Source of the DNA: Annulohypoxylon bovei var. microspora
Lineage: Eukaryota; Ascomycota; Sordariomycetes; Xylariales; Hypoxylaceae
Length of the DNA stretch: 64,000 bases
Assembly (NCBI GenBank): GCA_022836615.1
Contig: MU405236.1
Location: 124,001-188,000, forward strand
Reading direction: 5' to 3'
A model generated the notes under the pieces. It was not told the origin of the DNA, searched no databases, and saw only the letters and a list, made by a program, of their open reading frames with translations. Shown here piece after piece: positions 43,032-53,126 of the stretch (within the stretch, counting starts at the first letter, position 1; each line of letters begins with the position of its first letter). Made by a program: the position numbers and the translations under genes.

Positions 43032-45122
43032 TCAGGCGGCACCCGTCTGCTTCCCCTTCTCGCGGCGCTTCTCATCGAGCTGGTCAGCTTCCATGTTCTG
43101 CATCAGCATCCTGAGATCAGCTTTGTAGCGACCCATGAGTCTCTCGTGACATCCATAGCAGACGCGCAAATTGCACCAGGAGCAGGTCTTGCGCGAGTTG
43201 GTGTCCTGAACGCTGCATGTCTGGCACGCCAATGGATAGCTAGAGTTCTTAACCGGAACCCATTTAGAATGGCGCACGTAACAGTTGTGATGATGAGAGG
43301 TGATAGGAGGAGCTTGCCAGACAGCATCGGTCGGGGGAGCGATTTGATTGACGTTTCGAGGGAAGCGGGATAGGGCCTCGTTCACTTTCTCCGCGTGCTC
43401 CGGGGTAACATTCTCCATGGACTCGCCGATGTCGCTAAGGTTAGTAGCGTGTATATCTGGAGAGACCTTACGGTAAGGCTTGCGATCAGTCGTCATCAGA
43501 TTTGGCGAGATGTTGGGCTCGTTCAGCGCCGTCACGATGTTGAAGAGTTCGGGCTTCTTCATCGGCTCAATCGAGTCCGCCGGCATCGTGGTAGTCATCT
43601 CGATCGTCGGGATCGGCTGTGGTTGCGGTACAAGCCTAGGTCTCACGGCCTCTTGAACATCGTGAGTAACCGAGGGAGAGCGCAACGAAGAATTGCTTCG
43701 CGAAGAACGTGGGTGTCGTGGAAGTCCAAGGTTCTGTTTTCGTAAATCGGATGAGCTTCCTTTTTTATGGACCTCCGGTTTTTGGTTTTCAATAGGACTT
43801 CCGACGGGTCGGCGCGAGACTAACTTTTGCGCGGACTCCTTTGGGGGTTCCGACGACGCGGTAGCTGGGTTAGGCGCATTGGCAGCCATCCCAGCCGTCC
43901 CAGCTGAAGCTCGGGATACATTAATAGGCTCACCCGCCTTAGGTTGGTCTCTGATAGGGGCGGCGGGGCTCAAGTCAGCCTTGGACATAGACTTAATCGA
44001 CTCATCCTTGGTTCCGTCAGAGCTGTTGGGAGTGTTAGCGGGCTCCTTGGCACTCTCGCCACGGGTAGTGAGCCCCTTGAACTTTGATGAAAGTTTGCGC
44101 ATCTCGTCTTCTTGTTGCGGTTCGGGTTTAGCTGGCCGAATATTTCTTCCAGGAAGGGAAGCGCTTCTAGGAGGTAATGGAGAAGTAGTGTTGTTGCTAT
44201 TTTGTGTAAGTGGTGGGGGTGGAAGAAGATCAGTGTTGGCAGATTGTGATGTGGATGCGGTAGAACCATGTGAATCAGCTAGTTTGAGCTCGGGGACGAG
44301 GAGGCTGCGGTCTGATTTGACTGACGCACGCCGACGCCAGATTTCCCTTCTCGGAGGTGAGTCACCTACGGGTTTCGGTGTTGCTGATGAAGGGCCGCCA
44401 TCTTGAGTGCCAGATCGGAGTGCTGGGAAAGAGTCTACGGGCCGAGCCCTTGAGGGCGTGCTCGGTCGAGTCGGATCCTTCAACGGTGGTGGTGGCGGCA
44501 GCAGATCAGCTCTTAATATCTCATCCGTCACTGACGGCAGGTCATCTGCATACGGATTACTTGGAAGTATCGGCAAAGTCTTTGTAAGCGACTGCTGGGT
44601 ATCGTTCATCCCCTCCCGTTCTGGTGAATTTGACGGCTCGCTGTCCTTTGTGAAGACACTACCTTGCGACGACCTCTGAACAGAGTCCGACGAGGTATTA
44701 GAGTAGGCTGACAGGAGACTCGATATGGAAGAGACGCGCTTCATCTTCTTCGACTTCCCAGCACCGGCCCCAGCCACCGGGGCTGGATTTGCTGGGAGTC
44801 CCACCGGCTTCCTTGGAATCGACCGAGTCTGCGTTTGCAAGACAGTGGATCCCATTGTATTAGCGGTGTTAGCGGGAGGCAGTGAGGGAAGAGGCAAGTT
44901 GATCAAGTCGGACTTGACGCTGGGGCTGATATGGCTGATGCTAGTGTTGGTCCTAACACTAACACTTTCCTTCCTGGGCGGGAATGGCGAGTACATCGAA
45001 GGCGGAGGGTCTCGAGAAGCCGTCGGTGGCTTGTCATATTCTAACTCTGGTGGAGGGGCAGGCAGCGCTTTTGAGAAACGCGAACGACCCAGCCTGGGGG
45101 TTTGGAGGGTAGGACGGTCCAT
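43032..45122 (-). CDS. Conserved fungal protein with disordered body and Cys-rich zinc-binding-like C-terminus
   Basis: Single exon, 696 residues. The first 550 are low complexity: Pro/Ser-rich with repeated polyproline blocks such as LLPPPPPLKD and LLPPPPLTQ, which could bind SH3 or WW domains. The last 120 residues are folded-looking: NCYVRHSKWVPVK, then ACQTC, CSWCNLRVCYGCHERL and a charged helix. Three CxxC pairs plus nearby Cys and His suggest a double zinc site. I do not recognise a family name. It resembles fungal proteins annotated only as hypothetical. A nuclear or signalling-scaffold role would be guesswork. Confidence 0.8.
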   Translation of the reverse strand: MDRPTLQTPRLGRSRFSKALPAPPPELEYDKPPTASRDPPPSMYSPFPPRKESVSVRTNTSISHISPSVKSDLINLPLPSLPPANTANTMGSTVLQTQTRSIPRKPVGLPANPAPVAGAGAGKSKKMKRVSSISSLLSAYSNTSSDSVQRSSQGSVFTKDSEPSNSPEREGMNDTQQSLTKTLPILPSNPYADDLPSVTDEILRADLLPPPPPLKDPTRPSTPSRARPVDSFPALRSGTQDGGPSSATPKPVGDSPPRREIWRRRASVKSDRSLLVPELKLADSHGSTASTSQSANTDLLPPPPLTQNSNNTTSPLPPRSASLPGRNIRPAKPEPQQEDEMRKLSSKFKGLTTRGESAKEPANTPNSSDGTKDESIKSMSKADLSPAAPIRDQPKAGEPINVSRASAGTAGMAANAPNPATASSEPPKESAQKLVSRRPVGSPIENQKPEVHKKGSSSDLRKQNLGLPRHPRSSRSNSSLRSPSVTHDVQEAVRPRLVPQPQPIPTIEMTTTMPADSIEPMKKPELFNIVTALNEPNISPNLMTTDRKPYRKVSPDIHATNLSDIGESMENVTPEHAEKVNEALSRFPRNVNQIAPPTDAVWQAPPITSHHHNCYVRHSKWVPVKNSSYPLACQTCSVQDTNSRKTCSWCNLRVCYGCHERLMGRYKADLRMLMQNMEADQLDEKRREKGKQTGAA

Positions 45123-45938
45123 TGCTACGTATTATCGGCTGAATGAGAGGGTCTGATAGGGGAAAGGGGTGAGAAGGGCGAAACAGCATGCGTTGTGATA
45201 CCTGAATGACGGAAGATATTCGTTCACACTGCCCGATCATTTCGTCCGATAAGGTCGAGGAAGAAGAGACGGGGGCCTGCAATCAGGGTTGCAGAAGTAA
45301 TAATAAGTGATATCCCGTCGAATCGGGGTGGGTTCACCAAGCATCTGCTAGTACCCTTGACCTGATCCTGCTCTACGGTTTGGCCTAGGGATGACAACAC
45401 ATCTGATGCAGGTACCGCGCTCGAAGGATCCACAGCGAAAGAATCTCGACGAGCCGGAGGGGGGAAGACTTTCTGGATATATGGGGTCCTAACGTTGTTT
45501 TTAGAACTTCCAACGAGACTTCTGTGGAATTCAACAAGGAAAAGAAGCAAGGGAAAAATTGGGAACGGGACTCGGCTGTACTAGTCGAGGATAGCCCTAG
45601 AGCATGTTCGATCTGTTACGTATGACTATCACTGCAATATGCGAATCCTCTCGCCTCCCTTCATTGAACAGGGCCGAGTAGCGAATCTGCACGTCGCGTT
45701 AGCCCCTCGTGGAGATGGACCCCTGACCGGACGTTTCAGCCACAGGATCATCTCGAAGAGGAGGGTGATCTACTTTTAATTGACTGCTTGATACATCAGT
45801 AACTTTAGTGAAACAGGTGCCGTTTTTTAGATAAACAGGTGAACCCACTTTTCCCCACATACTATTGGCTACAACATGAGAACCCTTGAAAACCCCACAA
45901 TACTTAGGTACATTGGTAAGACCACCGTAAGTGGCAAA

Positions 45939-46132
45939 GGACATCATAGAAAGTGGGCCACGTGCGAGACAGTGTTAATAATACTGTCTCGCACGGTATA
46001 AATTTGTATCCCCTGATTACTTAATTACTAGCTAAAACACGTGTTAACTACCCAAATAGGTAGCACAAGGGATCGGCTTTTTTACAATGTTAAGCACTGT
46101 CTCTCGCACATGGCCCACTTTTAGTAACGTCC
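45939..46132. mobile_element. Nested inverted-repeat element C inside element B
   Basis: About 194 bp with imperfect inverted ends of about 40 bp: left from GGACATCATAGAAAGTGGGC at 45939, right from about 46090 to 46132 reading inward GGACGTTACTAAAAGTGGGC. Both ends then share GTGCGAGA and CAGTG. No target duplication is clear. It may be an older insertion carried within element B, or a structural part of B. Confidence 0.55.
45961..45995. repeat. 13-bp perfect hairpin
   Basis: CGTGCGAGACAGT (45961-45973) is followed after 9 bases by its exact reverse complement (45983-45995). A related copy of the right arm recurs at about 46096-46109. It lies in the left end of element C. Confidence 0.9.
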
Positions 46133-49100
46133 CTCCGGATGGTGAGATCAAAGGGTACCACGTGACCTTTTCATGGCCCGGGCTTTTCAACAGATATATT
46201 CAAATAACTTTCGAAGTATACGGCTTACGATAAAATAAAATATACCATTACAAAGCTCTCAATCTACCGGATCGAATGATATAAATATTGCTTGAATGCA
46301 TCAACGTTTTCGAAGGGGTATGTTGTTTAAAGTCAGGGGACCATATTTCTTGGCAGTGTCACGTGACACCCCTACAAGCCAACATACCTTACCGGTAGGT
46401 ATTTTACAACGTAAACTTTGCGTAATATTCAAGCAATTACATAATTAATAAAATGCGAAAATAATCGGCCAATTGCTTTAATTAAGTATTATACAATTAT
46501 TTTATTATTTTATTAAATAAAAGGTTATTGAAGCTTAAAAAGTAAATGTATGTATGTATGTATGTATGTAAGTGTGTAAGCAATACTTAGTACAATGCAA
46601 TTGAAAGTTGTGGCTTTCGCGCATTTGATTGGTTGAAATGTAAAAGTGGGTTCACCTGTTTATCTAAAAAACGGCACCTGTTTCACTAAAGTTACTGCTT
46701 GATACATAGGACCAAGTGGATACCCATCGTGGGTTTTTTCTTCTTCTTTTAAAACGTCGCCTTTCTTTGCTCATAATGATGGTATGAATTGACAGTGTTT
46801 ACGCGTTCCATCCCTAGATGAGCATTGTCATAAACAAGAAAGACTCTTAGAAAATATTAAGAATAAATGAAAATCTCAAGGAGGAAAGTGATAGTACCTA
46901 ATAAAGAGAGATAAGATGGGAGAACCTTGTCATCTCACTCGGGTACCTGCACTCGCGTGGAGATCTCGAAAATAGGTCTCATTTGAAAGTCTTACCACTT
47001 AGTCCGAATCAGACGCGTTTTCGGAAATACATACTAAATACATAGTATGATTATTCGAAAATTTGCTTCAGCCACGGCACATTGCAGGAGTCAACACCTC
47101 GGTGCGCTACTTGGCAGCCTAGGTGAAGGCTCGAAATAGCTTGAGGCTGGGCTGTGCCGTGAGAGGCCTCTGCAAGATGTACCTGCTCAACACGCGTATT
47201 CGTCCAACGAAGTGGGCTAATTGGGCTGACCATAGGACCGATGTGACCGATAGTTCGTTACTTTGCAGCATGGTTAATCCCGTCTTTGGCATGGGACGAG
47301 CCAGTGGGGATAAGGATAGAAATCAATATGTAGCATTCTCTCCCGGCTTAGAAGACCCTATCAGAACTTCACGTGTAGGCACCTTCGAAGTTCGGAACAA
47401 CCGGAAATTCGCCTGCGCGGTATCGTAGGCAACCAGGTTATTCTACGAGCTCTTCACGAATTAAACCGTGAAGAAAAGCGTGTTCCCTTACATCCGGTCC
47501 ATTGCTTCCGGACTTGGTATGCTTTGCATATCGAATGAACGAACGACTGGCCAGAAGTGATTATTTAACCAGCTAACGTACATATTACATCTAATACATA
47601 CACGTACATATGTAGGTACAGTATGTACAAAATATTAGAGCTTATCGCACAGACACGATCGGGTTAAACTTCTGACGTTAGAGCTTCATAATCTGACAGA
47701 ATCTTGGAAGCTCAAAGTCAACTTTCATGCGAGGATGCTATGTGCAAAACGCCACGTCGATCGGCGGTCAGGGTCAGCGATCTTCAAGAAGCAGGTAACT
47801 TTTTCAGCTAGCGGTGATTGAGCCCTCGTGGTGAAGCACAAAGTTACTCAAACCAGAAACAGAATCTCTTGAAGTTTTCAGCTCTCTGTTAAGTAGTCTG
47901 CTAAACTCAAGCTGTGATGTCAAATTCTCTATGATTATCAGGGGCATCGACAAAAATGGGGCAAACCATAGACTGTTTCGGGGGATTTGGGCTGTCTTTC
48001 CGGTTCCACTGGTCCACTAATGTAGATCATATGTACATCTGTAGATGATAGTGCCGTTGTGATCGAGATGTCCCATATGCGCGGGACGAAGCTGCGAAGT
48101 CGACACTAGTTCCATGACAACTAGGATGAACCCGAGGGATTGACAATAGTCATTATATTGTCATTTGAATATACTACATAACAGATTGCCTATTTGTTTG
48201 CGAATGTTTCATTATATAATAACATATCTGCATATTCAGACAGGAGTATGAAAAGAATGGAACCAACACCGAACTTGAGAAACAGACCCCTGAAGAGTTT
48301 CTAGACCCTCCTGACCCCCAAAGCACCAGGGCAGTGTCTTAGCGTTTAAAGTGCTGTATTCACCCGAAAGATGCAGCACGAAATCCACACGCCCGGGTTT
48401 CGGTCTACAGAATTGAATCATCCATACCTTAGATATGTACGAACACATCGCGGCTACGTGCATCTAGCTGGCCGTTTTGGGTCGTTACTTGCCATGCAAT
48501 TCGGTAGATAGAAAATGCTGCATCTGCATTCATTTACATATACCGGTGCATATACCGATGTAATATCACAATGTTCTCGTCGGGTGATTACCTATAGTGC
48601 GTCGCATACTACGAATTAATTTGTCTTGAGACATTTACTTATAAAAGTGCATAAAGTACTTACTTACATATTATATGTAAGATATTTGAGTACCGAGGTA
48701 TTTGAGAGAACGAACGAATGAAAGTAAAAACCTAGAATATATATTGTGTGATAGTGCCGGCATTTAAACATTGGTGTAACGTCAGCTTGAACTATCTGTA
48801 AACTGTATCATACGTACATACATAGAATAAGCTTCTGACATAATTGTTTGTATTTAAACGACTTGGGACTTTCCAATTATTTATCTTCATTCATCTTTAT
48901 GGATACCAAACTAATAGATAAGGCTCGAAAAGCGACATCACCATGGTTGTAGGGTATCATCGTTTTTGCGAACCAGCATGCAATCCTTCTTATGGATTAG
49001 CAATCCTCTACAACCAATTGAATCTACCGATAGTGTGACGGTGGAGATGCACGACCGTTGGCTCAGGTTTTACACAATCTCCGCCTCTCGGAGGGGGGCC

Positions 49101-49234
49101 GAATCCGCCGGTCCTTCATTGTTGCGTCTGTTCTTTCACTACATCGACTTCAATGTGCGTTCCCGTATTGTGTACGGCGAGAATTGGTCTTGTCCTATAG
49201 TTACCTGCCTGTACGGTGAATTCTTGTCTTGGCA

Positions 49235-51205
49235 ATGCCTTCCGAAATCCCGATCCACGCCGAAGGGGCGCCGTCCTCAGAGACGGCCCCTTTACTTGGT
49301 CCCGGTGCTTCCGCCGTAAACGACACGGTCCAAGCACGGTCCAATGGCACGTTCCCGAGCAAGAACAGCTCCGTCGTTAGTACTAGCGAAACGGGAGACG
49401 TGGAAAATTGCCAAACCAACGGCTCCGATGGTGATGATGTGCCGAACGGTGATGCCCCGAAGTTGAAAGTAAACTTGAAGGCACTTTTTCCGGCGATGGC
49501 CATTGGTGTAAGTGGAATCATCTAAAACGGCCTTTCACCACACCAGGCTTTCCCCTTTATGATATGTATTTAGGTAGATTGTAGACAGGACTAATGGCAG
49601 CAGGTCTTCCTGGTCGCTATGGATCAGACTTTAACCATCGCTACATACGGCAGAATGGGTAGTGATCTCAACGCGTTGAACTCGACAAGTTGGATATCCA
49701 CTTCTTACTTCCTTACTTTAACGGCCTTCCAACCGCTATACGGAAAGGTTTCCGATATCTTCGGCCGTAAGGAGTCTTTGCTGTTCGCCTACTTCGTTTT
49801 CGGTCTGGGCTGCCTAGGATGCGGTCTATCTCAAGATATCATCCAGCTCTGCGTATCCCGTGCCGTAGCTGGGATTGGCGGCGGTGGCATGAATGCCGTC
49901 GTCACTATCCTCATGACTGACATCGTTTCCCTTCGTGACCGCGGCGTCTGGCAAGGCTATATCAATGTCATTTTCGCTTCGGGCATGTCATTAGGTGCGC
50001 CCATCGGCGGCCTGATAGCTGATAGCATCGGCTGGCGGTGGGCTTTCACCGCGCAGTTTCCGCTATCTATGGTCGCTTGGCTCGCTGTGTATCTGGTGCT
50101 CCATCTGCCCAAGACGGATCACGCGCACTGGACTTCTAAGGTGCTGCGTATCGACTTCTTCGGCGCCTTCGCGCTCGTCTCGGCCGCATTCACGCTGCTA
50201 TTCGGCCTTGACAATGGCAGTAACGAGGGCTGGGACAAGATGATCACCATCATCCCCCTAGCCATAACTCCAGTTCTCTTCGGGCTGTTTATCCTGATCG
50301 AAGCCAAAATAGCCTCGGAACCCTTCGCGCCAGGCCACATCATCCTAGACCCGCCGTTGCTAGCGGCGTATATGGCCAACTTTTTCGGCGTCGCGGGGCA
50401 GATGGGCGTGTTGTTTTTCATCGCGCTGTTCTTCCAAGCTGCCATGGGTCTCTCGGCTACAGAGTCTGGGTTTATGTTCATACCCAGCACGTTCTTCGGT
50501 CTCGCGGGGTCTCTGGGAGGCGGCCTTTTCATGCGTCGGACGGGAAAGTATTACTGGATCACGCTGCTCGGGTACACTCTCATGATTGTCAGCATAGCGC
50601 CGATGGTGGCATTTACCGGCGCGGTGGCAAAGTCAACCGTAGGCGTCATCGCGGGACTATGCATTCTTGCGTTCGGTGGGGGTCTTTGTATGTTTTCTCT
50701 ATTCTTTTACCCCCCTTTTCTTTTTCACCTCATTTACCTATTATATACGTTCATGAAGTCCTTTCCCTCAACATAGGAAAATAATAGAATAGGGGTAAAG
50801 TAACACAAAGCTAACATTACCAAAACAGCAATCACCAGCACCCTCATCGCCATAATCGCCAACGCCGCTCCCGGCGACACCGCAGTGGCCATCGCGTGCT
50901 CGTACCTTTTCCGATCTCTGGGCACGACGCTCGGGATCAGCATCTCCACCGCGGTCCTGCAGCAGGTGCTGCGCACGGGGCTCGCCGCCTCCCTCGGAGA
51001 CGACGACAACCGCGCCCGCGAGATCGAGGAGGGGGTCCGCCAGAGCTTGGACTACATACGCGGCCTCGAACCGGAGATCGCGAACATAGTCAGGTCGTGC
51101 TATGCGGTTGCTGTGCAGTGGGCTTTTGTTCCTGTTGTGATTGTCGCGTTTAGCGCGTTGCTGGCGGCGGCGTGGGTTAGGGAGAGGAAGCTGGAGGGAA
51201 GATAG
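49235..51205 (+). CDS. DHA2-type MFS transporter (14-TM, drug or basic amino-acid)
   Basis: Three exons, 49235-49507, 49604-50687 and 50829-51205, encode 577 residues. An 85-residue polar N-terminal tail precedes the first helix (FPAMAIGVFLVAMDQT). MFS motif A reads YGKVSDIFGRKESLL, and the DHA2 motif C region reads FASGMSLGAPIGGLIADSIGWRW. The membrane topology is that of the Vba/Fnx1/Azr1 group, whose members export drugs or load basic amino acids into vacuoles. The substrate cannot be decided here. Intron 2 is long (141 nt) and contains several TAGs; the join GGGLSITSTLIAIIANAAPGD matches the family. The ATG at 49235 is the first in frame after an upstream TTG. Confidence 0.92.
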
Positions 51206-52340
51206 GGGGTTGGTAGATAGAAGTGGAAGGACGCGAGAAAAGCGTGAGGCTAGACTTGGTTAAAAGAGACAGAAGGTGAGAAGATTGTGTTGGTAGCGAG
51301 TGGGGATATAGAAGGGTAGTTCGTGAGGTGATTCCGACAGGTATTTATACCATATTCAGTTCTAAATAAGGGAAAACTATAGTATATGAAGGGGCTAAAC
51401 GATAGCAGCACCTAAGCATTTGCCTAAGCGAAATCGAGTACACAGCCTATAACTCATACGCGACAACCCTAATGGGTGGCTATCATAGAGAATATAATCC
51501 TAAATATCAATACTCGCTAAGATCCACCAATATAATGAAAAGTCTGCCAGTATAGTGGAAATACTGTACCATATCATCCTAAGAAGCTTCCCAAAATCTT
51601 CAACCCATTATAGAATCATACGAAAACTTTTCGATGTTTTCTTAGGAAAGAATTCTATAACATCTAGCTTTATATATGTAAGATATAGCCAAAATCAGGA
51701 AGTATTAGGATAAGAAGGTAATCATTTATGGACGATAGTTACATATTAAAAGTACACATATAGATACTACGTGATGGTTAAATTATCGGGTTGTGTATAT
51801 TTCCCCATATATTACAAGAGGTCGTATCTATACTACGCGACTATCTCTCCTTACCCAACGTTGAACACGAGACAGATACGGGGGATCTCGAAAATTATAC
51901 CCACGTACGTAACATCAACACGACGTGTGAGAGCACAATAAAAACCATGGCATTGCACCTTCCAAGGACGCATCTGTGATGAAATATAATCGATATTTCA
52001 AAATCTCCCTTTTCGAAAAGAAGGTCTAAACGGGTGCTTCTCTAAAAATAAAATTTTGTGCTCGGTATCAGAATCCTGTCTGATAGAGACTCTGATCACA
52101 CCTCGCTGTGTTGGGTGCGACGATACATTAATTAAATGCGCACGTTCCATGCTCGTAAATACCACCCTTCATCACTCTAACTTAGATTAATAACGTCATC
52201 AGTCGAACACGTAACATTCATAAGCCGCTTGTGGACGCCAGTACCTCTCCCGTCTTTTCCCTTTGACCTGTCGACCCCCCCCCAGCGAAACGCCACACCC
52301 GGCAGCGTATTCAGCTCAGCCAGCCCTAAGACATCAACTT
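51206..52340. other. Convergent intergenic region
   Basis: 1.1 kb between the DHA2 transporter and 6-phosphogluconolactonase stop codons. AT-rich; no gene recognised. Confidence 0.6.
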
Positions 52341-53126
52341 CTATAGGAACCCGCGCCGGGGAAAGCTGACGCCCTCTACGGCAGCGTTGTCGGTGAACCA
52401 GCTGCATCGCTCGCCCGTCGCTTCGTTGACGAGTGCGGCTGGGAGGCCGTTTCCTTGCTCGAATATCTCTTTCATGATCTCCTTCTTGGCAGAGCCTGTT
52501 GTGATGAAGGCGACCTTAACTGCGTGTGTAACGACAGGAAGAGTTAAAGTGATACGTCGGGGTGGCGGCTTAGGTGAGTCGTCAATGGGAGCCACCCAGG
52601 CGTCGGTCTCACGTAAGAGCGGGTGGCCTGGAAAAAGACTGCAGGTGTGGCCATCCGGGCCGGTACCGAGGAGTAGCAGATCGAAGATGGGAAGCTTGAC
52701 GGAATCACCCTTGGCAAACGAATTGACTAGGATTTTCTCGTATTGATCCGCCAGCTCTTGCGTGTCGTCCAGGTACTGGGTGTCGATTGGGTGTACGGTG
52801 GGCTGACCTAGCTCAGGGGGGATCTTGTCCAGCAACTCTGTCTTCAGTAGTCCGTAGTTGCTGTCTTCATGATCGAGGGGCACAGCTCGCTCATCGGCGA
52901 AGAATATCTCCCACTTGTCGAATTTGATAGAGTCCTCCTCAGATCTCGAGATGGCCAGAAGTGCTTTCGCAAGGGTATTGGGCAGCGAGCCACCGGAAAT
53001 TGCAACCTTAAAGACGCCGTGGCGTGTGATACCAGCATTTTGGGTTGTGATGATGTATGATCGCAGCGCGGGCGCGAGGGCCTTGACATCGCTGAAAGCG
53101 AATAGATTAGGCTGCTTTCCCGGCAT
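52341..53126 (-). CDS. 6-phosphogluconolactonase
   Basis: Hydrolyses 6-phosphogluconolactone in the second step of the oxidative pentose phosphate pathway, in the cytosol. Single exon, 261 residues, normal for the family (yeast SOL3/SOL4). Motifs: VAISGGSLPNTLA (phosphate-binding loop), WEIFFADERAVPLDHEDSN, LLLLGTGPDGHTCSLFPGHP (with the family's catalytic His) and RITLTLPVVTHA. It therefore supplies NADPH production together with glucose-6-phosphate dehydrogenase. No introns. The 5' side holds an unexplained 282-codon open frame on the same strand. Confidence 0.95.
   Translation of the reverse strand: MPGKQPNLFAFSDVKALAPALRSYIITTQNAGITRHGVFKVAISGGSLPNTLAKALLAISRSEEDSIKFDKWEIFFADERAVPLDHEDSNYGLLKTELLDKIPPELGQPTVHPIDTQYLDDTQELADQYEKILVNSFAKGDSVKLPIFDLLLLGTGPDGHTCSLFPGHPLLRETDAWVAPIDDSPKPPPRRITLTLPVVTHAVKVAFITTGSAKKEIMKEIFEQGNGLPAALVNEATGERCSWFTDNAAVEGVSFPRRGFL

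Larger units (their letters stand above)
45787..46707. mobile_element. Non-autonomous DNA element B, 56-bp perfect TIRs, 10-bp target duplication
   Basis: The element spans 45797-46697 (901 bp). The left TIR (45797-45852) and right TIR (46642-46697) are exact reverse complements over 56 bp; each starts CAGTAACTTTAGTGAAACAG. The flanks CTTGATACAT at 45787-45796 and 46698-46707 are identical, so a 10-bp target duplication is present. Long TIRs with a 9-11-bp duplication are the Mutator (MULE) hallmark. No transposase ORF is inside. Perfect TIRs and duplication suggest recent movement by an enzyme encoded elsewhere. Confidence 0.9.
45123..49234. other. Long intergenic region containing nested TIR elements
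   Basis: 4.1 kb between the divergent Cys-rich-tail gene (minus) and the DHA2 transporter (plus). Element B occupies 45797-46697, with element C inside it. The remainder (46708-49234) has only short ORFs without motifs, the longest about 100 codons at 47123-47428. A (GTAT)n microsatellite occurs at about 46547-46570. Confidence 0.65.

Noticed and set aside
45797..46697. Tc1/mariner or pogo-type element, because the ends start with CAGT
   Set aside because: Those families duplicate the dinucleotide TA. Here the duplication is a perfect 10-mer and there is no TA at the ends.
47123..47428. 101-codon plus-strand ORF in the long intergenic region
   Set aside because: No motif, no splice partners and no family resemblance. 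Length is within chance for this region.
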